Source: Tidjanibacter sp. (GTDB taxonomy: Bacteria; Bacteroidota; Bacteroidia; Bacteroidales; Rikenellaceae). From it: DNA of 64,000 nucleotides. Below are positions 48,193 through 56,693 of the stretch, piece by piece (position 1 is the stretch's first letter; every line of letters starts with the position of its first letter). The DNA lies in NCBI GenBank assembly GCA_017936005.1, contig JAGBGK010000020.1, positions 25,719 through 89,718 of the forward strand, given 5' to 3'. The notes under the pieces were generated by a model that did not search any database, was not told the origin of the DNA, and was given only the letters and a program-made list of their open reading frames with translations. The position numbers and the translations under genes were made by a program.

Positions 48193-49722
48193 TTAGTAAC
48201 CAACATTTTGTGCCACATCGGGATTGATGTCCTTAACCGACTGAGGAATGGGCAGGCGCAACTGCCAATCGTCAATGGGGTTGATGACATAGGAATAGGT
48301 GGCGTAGTAGTCTGCATCCTTCACAGCAAAGGAGTCGTTGATGGTCTCCTTGGCAATGCCCCAACGGAGCAGGTCGAAGAAGCGGTGGTTCTCGAAAGCA
48401 AGCTCCAACCTACGCTCTGCACGCACAGCCTCACGGAACAAATACTTCGAGCCTACCTCTGCCATAGTCAGCGCAGGAATACCTGCCCTCTGGCGGGTGA
48501 GGTTCAAATAGCCGAGAGCCTTCTCGCTTGGGCCCTGCAACTCGTTGAGCAACTCTGCATAGAGCAACACCACATCACCAACACGGATGATTGGCCAATC
48601 GCTCTCACCATCGTAGTTTACAGTTACGGGCGACATAAATTTGTTCACATAGCGGCAAGTGCCACTCTCCACCCACACACCTGTCTGTGCGTTGAAATAA
48701 CGCTCTTTGAGGCTCACGTCCTTCCTCAGGTCGCCCTCGTTGACATTGAAAGCGTTGATGATGTCATTGGAGGGATAGTTGTTGGCATTGGCGTTACCGG
48801 CAATCACGTTTGCACCGTTGTTGATAGGAGCAAAATAGTTGCCGAAAGGCGAACCGAGTCCCTGATTACCCGACATATAGCGACAAGTAAATATTATCTC
48901 GTCGTTCATCTCGTTGTCGATACTGAAAATCTTGTCGAAAGGAACAAGTTTGCTTGCATCGCTGGGGTTACCAACCCACTCGATAACATCTTCGAGCAGA
49001 TCGGCGGCCTTTGCATACTTCTCATCGCCGAGTTGGTAGTGTGTCATATAGACCTTTGCCAACAGCGAAGCGGCAGCCACACGGGTAGCCCTACCGGTCT
49101 GGTCAGCAGCATATTTCACGGGCAGAGCCTCCGAAGCCAAAACAGCCTCCAAGTCGCCCTCGATGAGTGCATAGACATCCTCCACGGGAGTACGCTGCAT
49201 ATAGCGAGCCTCCTCTGCGCTGGTGGTTTTGGTTACAAGGAACACAGGACCCCACAGGCGCACGAGGTTGAAGTAGAAGTGGGCACGGAGGAATTTAGCC
49301 TCAGCCTCAAATTGGGCACGAAGAGCCTCGTCATCGGCAACGCCCAATTTTTCCAACACGAGGTTGCAACGTGCGATACCTGCATAGGAGCTATCCCAAT
49401 AGTCGTTTACATACTCACTCGACGAGGGAATGTTACCCTGGTCGAGGTACTCCAACGCTTTGGTGGTGTTGGAGGTCGAACCTGCACCATACATACGGGT
49501 ATTGTCGGTACGCAACTCGGTAACTGCCCACTCATAGTTGAGCACACCCTGCATTGCGTTGTAGCAACCCAGCACAGTGGAGTTGAGAGCCGCAGTGGAT
49601 GTGATGTACTCATCGGCACTCACCTCGCTCTCGGGGTAGCTATCAAGCAAATCCTCGCACGAGCAGAGGAGTGCGGTTGCGGCCAAAATGGAAATATAAT
49701 ATTTAATGTTTTTCATAGCCAT
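48193..49722 (-). CDS. SusD-like surface glycan-binding lipoprotein
   Basis: This 509-residue RagB/SusD family lipoprotein (lipobox LLCSC) has the N-terminal family pattern EDLLDSYPESEVSADEY and C-terminal RRLELAFENHRFFDLLRWG and QLRLPIP. It forms the lid over the SusC pore. It begins nine bases after the susC stop. The ATG at 49716 (MKNIKYY) is a possible alternative start, six bases in. Confidence 0.94.
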   Translation of the reverse strand: MAMKNIKYYISILAATALLCSCEDLLDSYPESEVSADEYITSTAALNSTVLGCYNAMQGVLNYEWAVTELRTDNTRMYGAGSTSNTTKALEYLDQGNIPSSSEYVNDYWDSSYAGIARCNLVLEKLGVADDEALRAQFEAEAKFLRAHFYFNLVRLWGPVFLVTKTTSAEEARYMQRTPVEDVYALIEGDLEAVLASEALPVKYAADQTGRATRVAAASLLAKVYMTHYQLGDEKYAKAADLLEDVIEWVGNPSDASKLVPFDKIFSIDNEMNDEIIFTCRYMSGNQGLGSPFGNYFAPINNGANVIAGNANANNYPSNDIINAFNVNEGDLRKDVSLKERYFNAQTGVWVESGTCRYVNKFMSPVTVNYDGESDWPIIRVGDVVLLYAELLNELQGPSEKALGYLNLTRQRAGIPALTMAEVGSKYLFREAVRAERRLELAFENHRFFDLLRWGIAKETINDSFAVKDADYYATYSYVINPIDDWQLRLPIPQSVKDINPDVAQNVGY

Positions 49723-49730
49723 ACTTTCGA

Positions 49731-52700
49731 TTAGAAGTTAACATCAACACCAACGGTTACAGTGCTGGTCAATGGGAAGCCACCACGCTGGTAGCCACTG
49801 ATGAGTGGCGACGAGTAGTTCGAAGAGGTGTAGCGAGCCTCGGGGTTGATACCCTTGTAGCCGTTGCTCCACCAATAGAAGAGGTTGTTACCCGAAGCAT
49901 ACACCCTCAAACCCCTCAAACCGAGGTTCTTGGCTGCCTTCTTGGGCAGAGTGTAGCCAAAGGTTACATTACGCAAGCAGAAGTAGGAACCATCCTGCAA
50001 GGGATAGTCGGTCAACAGCAAGTCGATACCCTTCTTCTGGTAGGGAATCATACCGCTACCGGGGTGGGTCTCGCTCACCCAACGGTCTTTGATGTAGGCC
50101 TTATTCCACTTGTGGGTCTCGTTGTAGTAAACATCGCCATTGAATACGGTGATGCCCTGAACGCCCTGCAAGAGGAACGAAAGGTCGAAATCACCCATTT
50201 TGAAGGTATTTGTCATACCCCAAGTGAAATCGGGATAGGGATCGCCCAATACCTGGAAGTCATCGGGAGTAATCTGGCCATCTTTGCTGTAATCCTCCAC
50301 CCTCAAACCACCGGGAACGTCCGACGAGTTGTGGGGGTTGGCAGCAATCTCCTCTGCGGAGTTCCAAACACCAATGGTCTTATAGCCATAGTACTGAATC
50401 AGCGGACCACCAACGATAGCAATGTAGCTCTCGTTACGCTCGCCCTTGCTGATAGCCTGCTTCTCGCCACCATATTCCAAGAGGCGGTTGCGGTTCATCG
50501 AAAGGTTGAACGAGGTGTCCCAAGTGAAGTTGCGATTGTTGACGTTGCGTGTTTCGAGCAATACCTCCAAACCTTTGTTGCGCACCTTACCAATGTTGTT
50601 CCAGTTGTATTTGAAACCGGTGAACGATTGGGTAGGCTGTTCGAGCAACAGCGCACGGGTGGTCGAATAGTATGCGTCCACGCTCAGGCTGATGCGGTTG
50701 TCGAAGAGGCTGATGTCCAAACCTGCATTATACTCATCGGTCTGCTCCCAAGTAACCAGAGGGTTAGCAAGGGTTGCTTTGGTGATGGCCGAGCCCGAAG
50801 CGAGCGAGCCATTGCCGGTACCGAGGATGTAGTTTGCCTGCGACATCATATTCTGGGTAGCGTTGTAGTCGATATCGTTGTTACCGGTTACACCATAGCT
50901 ACCACGCAATTTGAGGTTCGAGAGCCACCATACGGTTTTGAGGAATTCCTCCTCCGAAGCCCTCCAACCGAGCGATACCGAGGGGAACCAAGCGTTGCGG
51001 TGGCCACGAGTAAAGAGCGAACTACGGTCCAAACGAGTCGAAACCGATACGAGGTAACGCTCATCGTAGTTGTAGTTCACACGACCGAGGAACGACGAGA
51101 GCAGACGCTGGGGATACTTGAAGGTACCCGACTTGTCTATATCATAAACGGTTGCTGCATTGAGGGTGTGGATGTCGTCGGTAGCAAAACCGGTGGCATA
51201 CATATCCACGTTATCCACACGGGTACTCTGCAAAGTGTAACCCAGCAGAGCATCCACCGAGTGAGCACCTTTCTTATAGCTATAATTCAGAGTGTTCTCT
51301 GTCAGAAGGTCCATAAAGAGCGAGTGGCCATAGTAGGCTGTTGCAGCAATATCATCCTTCGTAGCATCCTTATTATAATAGTAGTACGAGGGCGAGTAGC
51401 GCACGTTGTAGCCATTGGAGGTCTTGAAGACAAGGTTCTTCAAAATCTCATACTGGAAGTAGAAACTACCCACGCTCTGGAACGACTCCCTCGAACGGAA
51501 CGTGTTGTCCATAACCTTACGAGGGTTGTTGTTTGCCGAGCTGAAAGGCGACGACTTGTCCCAAGTGGGGTTACCCATCTCATCAACGGGACCCGTGGGG
51601 CTCTGTACGTTGAGGAAGTGGCTACCACGAGCATAGCCGCTATAACCGGTCAAAGCGGTGGACCAATCGTTGTGATAGAGAGGCAGGAACGATGGGGTAC
51701 GATAGAAATCAATGTAGTTGCTATACGGACGAGTTGCGTAGGTATAGGTCAACGACACGTTGGTACCGAACTCGGCACGGGCGGAGAGCTTGGTGTTGAG
51801 TTTTGAGCGGAAGTTGAACTTCTGCACCTCGTTCTGCAACATAATACCTTGGTCGGACGAGAGCGAAGCCGAAGTGTAGTAGCGAGTCTGGTCCTTACCA
51901 CCCGAGATATTAAACTGGATATTGTTGGTCTTTGCAGGATTGCGCAGAGCCAAGTGCTGCCAATCGGTGTAGCCCATATTTTCTTCGAGCCAAGCAGCCG
52001 AGCGAATCTGTGCCGTTACAGCAGGACCACCAACACTCTCCTCCCACTGGGCGAGTTGGAGTGCCTCAGCCGAATTCAGCAGGCTGTGGAGTTGGTAGGC
52101 ATACTTGAAACCGCTGAACGCCTTAACGGTGTAGCGAGGAGCATTGGCGGCACCCTCTTTGGTGGTAATCAGAATTACACCGTTTGCAGCCCTCGAACCA
52201 TAGATAGCAGCCGATGCAGCATCTTTCAGCACCTCAATCGACTTGATATCCGACTGGTTAATCATCGAAAGGCCGTCTGCTACGGGATAACCATCAATAA
52301 CGATCAGAGGGCTCGAACTTGCACTAATCGAACCGATACCACGCACACGAATCTGGGGCGAAACACCAATCTCGGAGGTGTTGTTGTTGATGGTAACACC
52401 AGGGAGCTGACCCTGTAAAGCTGTGGTAACATCCGTGGTGGGAGTGTCGATAAACCTATCGCCCTCCACACGAGAGATTGAACCGGTCAGGTGAGATTTC
52501 TGCTGCACACCATAACCGATAACCACAACCTCTTCGGCAACCACCGTGTCGGTCTCCAATGCGACATTAACCGTTGAGCGACCATCCACGGGGATAGTTA
52601 CTGACTTGTAGCCAATGTAGGAAAAGTTCAGCTTTGCCGAACCGTTGGCTTGAATGGAGTAACTTCCGTCCACGCCGGTAATGACGCCATTGAGCTCATC

Positions 52701-52847
52701 ACCCTCGACAACTACGGATACTCCAATGAGTGGCTCACCACCTCCGGTAACCACACCTTTCACAGTCTTGGATTGTGCAAAAACACCCATAGACACAAAA
52801 AGTGCTATTCCAAGGAATAGAGCCTTCACATAGGTAGATTTTCTCAT
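49731..52847 (-). CDS. SusC-like TonB-dependent outer-membrane transporter
   Basis: This 1038-residue transporter has a signal peptide (LFVSMGVFAQ), a carboxypeptidase-regulatory-like domain (about 28-105), a TonB box region VVVIGYGVQQK, a plug (about 115-230, with IEVLKDAASAAIYGSRAANGVILITTK) and a 22-strand barrel ending in VTVGVDVNF. With SusD it would import alginate oligosaccharides. It is the first gene of the locus. The leader is about 120 bases long, and the promoter and three operator-like repeats lie upstream. Confidence 0.95.
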   Translation of the reverse strand: MRKSTYVKALFLGIALFVSMGVFAQSKTVKGVVTGGGEPLIGVSVVVEGDELNGVITGVDGSYSIQANGSAKLNFSYIGYKSVTIPVDGRSTVNVALETDTVVAEEVVVIGYGVQQKSHLTGSISRVEGDRFIDTPTTDVTTALQGQLPGVTINNNTSEIGVSPQIRVRGIGSISASSSPLIVIDGYPVADGLSMINQSDIKSIEVLKDAASAAIYGSRAANGVILITTKEGAANAPRYTVKAFSGFKYAYQLHSLLNSAEALQLAQWEESVGGPAVTAQIRSAAWLEENMGYTDWQHLALRNPAKTNNIQFNISGGKDQTRYYTSASLSSDQGIMLQNEVQKFNFRSKLNTKLSARAEFGTNVSLTYTYATRPYSNYIDFYRTPSFLPLYHNDWSTALTGYSGYARGSHFLNVQSPTGPVDEMGNPTWDKSSPFSSANNNPRKVMDNTFRSRESFQSVGSFYFQYEILKNLVFKTSNGYNVRYSPSYYYYNKDATKDDIAATAYYGHSLFMDLLTENTLNYSYKKGAHSVDALLGYTLQSTRVDNVDMYATGFATDDIHTLNAATVYDIDKSGTFKYPQRLLSSFLGRVNYNYDERYLVSVSTRLDRSSLFTRGHRNAWFPSVSLGWRASEEEFLKTVWWLSNLKLRGSYGVTGNNDIDYNATQNMMSQANYILGTGNGSLASGSAITKATLANPLVTWEQTDEYNAGLDISLFDNRISLSVDAYYSTTRALLLEQPTQSFTGFKYNWNNIGKVRNKGLEVLLETRNVNNRNFTWDTSFNLSMNRNRLLEYGGEKQAISKGERNESYIAIVGGPLIQYYGYKTIGVWNSAEEIAANPHNSSDVPGGLRVEDYSKDGQITPDDFQVLGDPYPDFTWGMTNTFKMGDFDLSFLLQGVQGITVFNGDVYYNETHKWNKAYIKDRWVSETHPGSGMIPYQKKGIDLLLTDYPLQDGSYFCLRNVTFGYTLPKKAAKNLGLRGLRVYASGNNLFYWWSNGYKGINPEARYTSSNYSSPLISGYQRGGFPLTSTVTVGVDVNF

Positions 52848-52927
52848 AAATTTATAAATATTGGTTAGTTGTAGTTTCTGCCTTCAATACACACCTGCGG
52901 CACATTCCCAAAAGAATATGCCTAAAA

Positions 52928-52965
52928 TTGGTTAACCAAATTGGTGTACCAGATTGGTCAACCAA
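52928..52965. promoter_or_regulatory. Three phased operator-like palindromes (TTGGTnnACCAA)
   Basis: TTGGTTAACCAA (52928-52939), TTGGTGTACCAG (52941-52952) and TTGGTCAACCAA (52954-52965) have centres exactly 13 bp apart. The core TGGTnnACCA is like FadR-type GntR operators. They lie just downstream of the predicted susC transcript start, where a bound repressor would block elongation or promoter clearance. The nearby GntR/FCD regulator is the natural candidate. Confidence 0.75.
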
Positions 52966-52975
52966 TTTATAAGGA

Positions 52976-53006
52976 CAAAGATAGTTGAAAAAATGAAAGT
53001 TGCAAA
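52976..53006 (-). promoter_or_regulatory. Promoter of the alginate locus (susC)
   Basis: On the minus strand TTTG (53006-53003) and TATCTTTG (52983-52976) are separated by 19 bases, a full match to the Bacteroidota TTTG-N19-21-TAnnTTTG consensus. The start is expected near 52970. Confidence 0.85.
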
Positions 53007-53085
53007 CAATATTGCAAAAAATCGTATCTTGCTAATTTACCGATATTTACGAGCGCAAAAGTGGGGGAAATATCACAAATTAAAA

Positions 53086-53096
53086 TTGGTCACCAA
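53086..53096. promoter_or_regulatory. Upstream operator-like palindrome TTGGTCACCAA
   Basis: The same half-sites as in the triplet occur with a one-base centre. It lies about 120 bp upstream of the predicted start. It might be an auxiliary site for looping, but the shorter centre makes this uncertain. Confidence 0.35.
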
Positions 53097-53165
53097 TTGG
53101 CTAATAGAAACTCTAAAATGTTCTATTTTCCACCATCGTAAGCCCATTCTCAATGTGAATTTTGT

Positions 53166-53208
53166 AAAAAAAAGTAGAGCGGAATTGTGGGCAATTCCGC
53201 TCTACTTT
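53166..53208 (-). terminator. Intrinsic terminator of the GH2 gene
   Basis: A 17-bp perfect stem (arms 53171-53187 and 53192-53208) with a four-base loop is followed on the minus strand by a run of T. It separates the GH2 transcript from the alginate locus promoter. Confidence 0.88.
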
Positions 53209-53247
53209 AATAATAATTTCCCCTTGATAGGGAACAATTAGATCATA

Positions 53248-53285
53248 TTCTACTGCTCATAACCTTTTCTACTGCTCATAACCTT
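53248..53285. repeat. Perfect 19-bp tandem duplication at the 3' end of the GH2 gene
   Basis: The 19-base unit at 53248-53266 is repeated exactly at 53267-53285. The second unit contains the last four codons and the TAG stop of the GH2 gene, so the first unit is an extra copy just downstream of the stop. A slipped-strand duplication is the simplest origin. Confidence 0.9.
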
Positions 53286-55092
53286 CGGCCTTCATTTGGA
53301 AGATGGCGCGCAGGCGTTCCATATCGAATTTACTATCTCGATTGAAGTAGTAAACTCCGTTCTGCTCTTGTTCCACGTCGGTGAGCTGGGTATAGCAGAA
53401 ACCACAAACCTTATCGCTGTGGTCGGTAATAGCCTTCACGAGCGACTCCAAACGAGCATAGAAGTCCTCACGAGTGGGTGCTGCATCCCCATAACCCCAC
53501 GACTTACCATCTTTGGGCTGTGTTTCAGCACATTTGATGCCACCAAACTCATCCAACACATAGGGGACATCACCCCTGTAAATCAGCTGGTTAATTACGT
53601 GAGGATACTTATCCTGTGTGGGACCTTGTGGTTGATAGAATTTCTCACCGTTAAAAATCTGCTTATGGAGTTTTTCGCCATCCTGCTGATAGCTATGTGC
53701 GGTGCAGAAATCAGAAATAACATAGATACCTCCACTGATTGTATTCACCGGACGTGTGGGATCCAATTGTTTGGTCAATTGGTAAGCATCATTATACAAC
53801 CTTCCTGCCTCATTATTAGGCACTTTCCACTCCTCATTAAATGGAGTCCAAGCGATAATCGACGGGTGGTTACGGTCGCGAACAACCACATTCCCCCACT
53901 CCGAAAGGAAGTTACGTCCCGTCTCGGGCAACGCTGCACTCATACCCCACGAGGCCATCTCGCCCCACAGTAGATATCCCAACTTATCGGCCCAATAGTG
54001 GAAACGCTCCTCAAAGACTTTCTGGTGGAGGCGTGCGCCATTGAAGCCTGCCAATTTAGAAAGCTCAATATCGCGGCGCAATGCTTCGTCAGAAGGAGCT
54101 GTCCAAATACCATCGGGATAGAATCCCTGATCGAGTACAAGGCGCTGGTAATATGGTTTATTATTCAGGAAGATACGGGTGCCGTCAATATGAACCTTAC
54201 GCATACCGGCATAGGAGTCAACCCTATCAACAACACTACCATCAGCTCCAACAACCTCATAAACAAGTCCATAGAGGAATGGCGACTCAGGACTCCACAG
54301 TTTGACCTTCTTCAGATTCAACACCACAGGCATACCCTGCGACGCTACCACATCGGCCTTTGCCACAACCTTTTTGCCATCCGTAAGGCTCACTCGGAAG
54401 CGGTTACCACCCTTAACACCGTAGTAGGCAGGGATAATTGTGAGCGTATTTTGATCAATATCGGGCACCACCTGAACACGCTCCAAGCCACACGCATCCA
54501 CAGCCTCCATCCACACGGTCTGCCAAATACCCGTAGTACGAGTATAGGAACATCCGTAGGACTCATAACGAGAGGATTGCTTACCTGCCGGCTGTTTTCC
54601 GCCACGCACATCGCTTTCGGCGTGCACCACAAGGCTATGGGGCTGACCATCTGCCACAAAATCGGTAACGTCAAACGAGAAGGAGTCGGAACCACCATAG
54701 TGTCGTCCCACAAAACGACCATCAATATAGACTTCCGACTTGTAATAGACAGCACCAAAGTTGAGTTTCACCCTCTTACCAGCCCACTCGCTCGGCACCT
54801 GCACAGTACGCTGATACCATACACTGCTGATAAAGTCAACGTGACCTATACCGGACAGCGAACTTTCGGGCGCAAAGGGTACGATGATTTTACCCTCGAG
54901 AGCTTTACTCTTATAGAGTTTACGAGAATAGCCCGAATTGGACAAATCGAGTTCAAAATTCCACTCTCCATTGAGATTTACCCACTCGGAACGCTCAAAT
55001 TGTGGACGTGGATACTCAGCACGGGGTTGTGCCAAGGCTGTTGTTGCCGCAAAAGTCAACGCAACAAACAGAGCAATTTTAGGGAATTTCAT
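53269..55092 (-). CDS. Glycoside hydrolase family 2 enzyme
   Basis: This 607-residue exported enzyme (signal peptide ending LAQ) has the GH2 order: sugar-binding jelly roll (about 27-200), immunoglobulin-like domain (about 200-300) and TIM barrel (about 300-600). The acid/base is Glu420 (TPFNEEW) and the nucleophile Glu515 (LDEFGG). Substrate could be a beta-galactoside, -glucuronide or -mannoside. It starts 15 bp after tatC, so it seems to share the tat transcript. It has its own terminator, so membership of the alginate locus is doubtful. The preceding TatC is not needed for export, as the signal peptide lacks a twin-Arg. Confidence 0.88.
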   Translation of the reverse strand: MKFPKIALFVALTFAATTALAQPRAEYPRPQFERSEWVNLNGEWNFELDLSNSGYSRKLYKSKALEGKIIVPFAPESSLSGIGHVDFISSVWYQRTVQVPSEWAGKRVKLNFGAVYYKSEVYIDGRFVGRHYGGSDSFSFDVTDFVADGQPHSLVVHAESDVRGGKQPAGKQSSRYESYGCSYTRTTGIWQTVWMEAVDACGLERVQVVPDIDQNTLTIIPAYYGVKGGNRFRVSLTDGKKVVAKADVVASQGMPVVLNLKKVKLWSPESPFLYGLVYEVVGADGSVVDRVDSYAGMRKVHIDGTRIFLNNKPYYQRLVLDQGFYPDGIWTAPSDEALRRDIELSKLAGFNGARLHQKVFEERFHYWADKLGYLLWGEMASWGMSAALPETGRNFLSEWGNVVVRDRNHPSIIAWTPFNEEWKVPNNEAGRLYNDAYQLTKQLDPTRPVNTISGGIYVISDFCTAHSYQQDGEKLHKQIFNGEKFYQPQGPTQDKYPHVINQLIYRGDVPYVLDEFGGIKCAETQPKDGKSWGYGDAAPTREDFYARLESLVKAITDHSDKVCGFCYTQLTDVEQEQNGVYYFNRDSKFDMERLRAIFQMKAEGYEQ

Positions 55093-55107
55093 CTGATAAT
55101 TAATTAT

Positions 55108-55890
55108 TTAAGTTGTAGTTATCTTATGTTTTTCAACCCGGCGCACAAGTCGCAGACCAAGTTCATAGAGTCCCCACATAGGCAACGCCACAAGCGAAAG
55201 AGTGAAGGGATCACCCGTCGGGGTAATCACCGCTGCAAGGATGAGAATGACCACTACGGCGTGTTTACGATACTCGGTCATCGTGGCCGATGAGAGCACT
55301 CCAATACGTGCAAAAAGCAGACACAGCATTGGGATTTCGAAGATTGCCCCCATCATCATCACCATTGACATCATCGTTGATATGTAAGACGAGAGGTTGA
55401 TCATATTATCCACCATATCGTTCACCTGATAGGTACCCAAAAAGCGGAACGTGAAGGGGAAAATCACAAAATACCCAACCAGACACCCCAACATAAACAT
55501 AAAATATCCGCTCACCACAAAGCGTGTGGCGTGGCGTTTTTCGTGTTCATAGAGTGCCGGAGCAACGAAACCGAAAATCGAGTAGATAATATAGGGCAAA
55601 GAACCGAGGATACCTATCCACAGCGACACCCTCATATGGGTGAGAAATTGGGAAGCAAGGCCCGTATTTATCAGGCTGACCGAGAAGGCACTATCGGCCG
55701 ACAACAGGCCTATTTTCTCCAACAGCCGATAGGTGGCAAATTCGCTGCTCTGCGGAGCAAGTATCACATTGAAAATGGGCTCTTTGAGCACAAAAGCGAC
55801 AACCGTAAAAGAGAGGGCAACCACAATGATTCGGACGAGATATTTTTTCAACTCGTCGAGATGGTCCCAGAAGGTCATATTATCGGCCAT
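55108..55890 (-). CDS. tatC: Sec-independent protein translocase TatC
   Basis: This 260-residue inner-membrane protein with six helices is the twin-arginine signal receptor. The N-terminal MTFWDHLDELKKYLVRI and the FGFVAPALYEHEKR segment are family hallmarks, and VITPTGDPF is the conserved sixth-helix motif. The ATG at 55878 (before TFWDHL) is another possible start. It lies 96 bp after tatA with no tatB nearby, so this is the minimal TatAC type. Confidence 0.94.
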   Translation of the reverse strand: MADNMTFWDHLDELKKYLVRIIVVALSFTVVAFVLKEPIFNVILAPQSSEFATYRLLEKIGLLSADSAFSVSLINTGLASQFLTHMRVSLWIGILGSLPYIIYSIFGFVAPALYEHEKRHATRFVVSGYFMFMLGCLVGYFVIFPFTFRFLGTYQVNDMVDNMINLSSYISTMMSMVMMMGAIFEIPMLCLLFARIGVLSSATMTEYRKHAVVVILILAAVITPTGDPFTLSLVALPMWGLYELGLRLVRRVEKHKITTT

Positions 55891-55986
55891 AAGATCAAAT
55901 GGTTGTCAATACACACAAACACAAAAACGCACCACAGAGAATTCCATGTGGCACATTTTTGCATATTTTCCATCAAATTGGGAGTA

Positions 55987-56193
55987 TTATTTCTCCTCGT
56001 CCTCTTTCTTGTTAAGTGGTTTTTCCACCTCCGACTTCACATCATTGAGGCCCTCTTTGAACGAGCGAACACCGCTACCGATACCCCTCATAAGTTCGGG
56101 AATCTTCTTACCGCCAAAAAGCAACAATACAACAAGTGCGATAATGACAATCTCCTGCCATCCGATACTGCCCAAGAAAAGCAATTTGTTCAT
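55987..56193 (-). CDS. tatA: Twin-arginine translocase subunit TatA
   Basis: This 68-residue protein has an N-terminal membrane helix ([24 protein letters not shown]), the FGxxKxPEL hinge and an amphipathic helix ([15 protein letters not shown]) before an acidic/basic tail. It forms the Tat pore with TatC. A full-consensus promoter lies 33-63 bp upstream. Confidence 0.94.
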   Translation of the reverse strand: MNKLLFLGSIGWQEIVIIALVVLLLFGGKKIPELMRGIGSGVRSFKEGLNDVKSEVEKPLNKKEDEEK

Positions 56194-56225
56194 AGTTTGG
56201 TCTTTGTTTTATAGTGTTTGAAACA

Positions 56226-56256
56226 CAAATATACCCACAATTATTCTATTTTCAAA
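56226..56256 (-). promoter_or_regulatory. Promoter of the tatA-tatC(-GH2) unit
   Basis: On the minus strand TTTG (56256-56253) and TATATTTG (56233-56226) are 19 bases apart, a full consensus match. The start is expected near 56220. Confidence 0.8.
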
Positions 56257-56265
56257 ATAGGCAGA

Positions 56266-56688
56266 CTACTTCTTCATCAATGCAAAGGCCAACTCGCCCC
56301 TGCAACAAAGTTTTCCACCCACGCTAAGGCTGGCCTCGCAATAGACAAGCGGTCCTCTTCGCGTTGATATTCGCGCCGTAACCACACACACATCTCCCGG
56401 ATACACCATATTTTTGAACCTCACGTTGTTAATCCCCGAGTAGAGTGGCAAATGTGTCAACAATTCGTCCTTGACGAGCAGAGCGCAACATTGGGCCATA
56501 ATCTCGCACAATATCACTCCCGGCACAATGGGATTGTCGGGGAAATGTCCCTGACAGAAAAACTCATCCCCTCGGATACGATATTTTCCACGACACACAC
56601 CCTCGGAATCCATCTCCACCTCATCCACCAACAACATTGGCTCGCGGTGCGGAAGGTATTCTTTCAGTTCCTCTCTGTCCATATTCAC
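56266..56688 (-). CDS. fabZ: 3-hydroxyacyl-ACP dehydratase (FabZ-like)
   Basis: This 140-residue hot-dog enzyme dehydrates 3-hydroxyacyl-ACP in fatty acid synthesis. The catalytic His48 is in GHFPDNPIVPG and the acidic partner is Glu62 in ILCEIMAQ. It follows fabK by five bases, so the dehydratase and enoyl reductase of the cycle are coupled. Bacteroidetes usually also have an LpxC-FabZ fusion; this is a separate stand-alone copy. An ATG two codons in is also possible. Confidence 0.88.
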   Translation of the reverse strand: MNMDREELKEYLPHREPMLLVDEVEMDSEGVCRGKYRIRGDEFFCQGHFPDNPIVPGVILCEIMAQCCALLVKDELLTHLPLYSGINNVRFKNMVYPGDVCVVTARISTRRGPLVYCEASLSVGGKLCCRGELAFALMKK

Positions 56689-56693
56689 CCCCT

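Larger units (their letters stand above)
52848..53170. promoter_or_regulatory. AT-rich control region of the alginate locus
   Basis: This gene-free stretch between susC and the terminator of the GH2 gene is markedly AT-rich compared with the flanking genes. It holds the susC leader (52848-52970), a lone TTGGTT half-site at 52861, the operator triplet, the promoter and one further palindrome at 53086. I see no convincing gene in the upstream part, 53007-53170. Confidence 0.7.

Noticed and set aside
52954-53241. 95-codon plus-strand frame in the susC control region
   Set aside because: It covers the operators, the promoter and the GH2 terminator, is Lys/Asn/Ile-rich because of the AT content, and has no family likeness.
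53269-55092. GH2 gene as part of the alginate locus
   Set aside because: A strong terminator and the locus promoter lie between them, GH2 enzymes do not cleave alginate, and the gene follows tatC by 15 bp.
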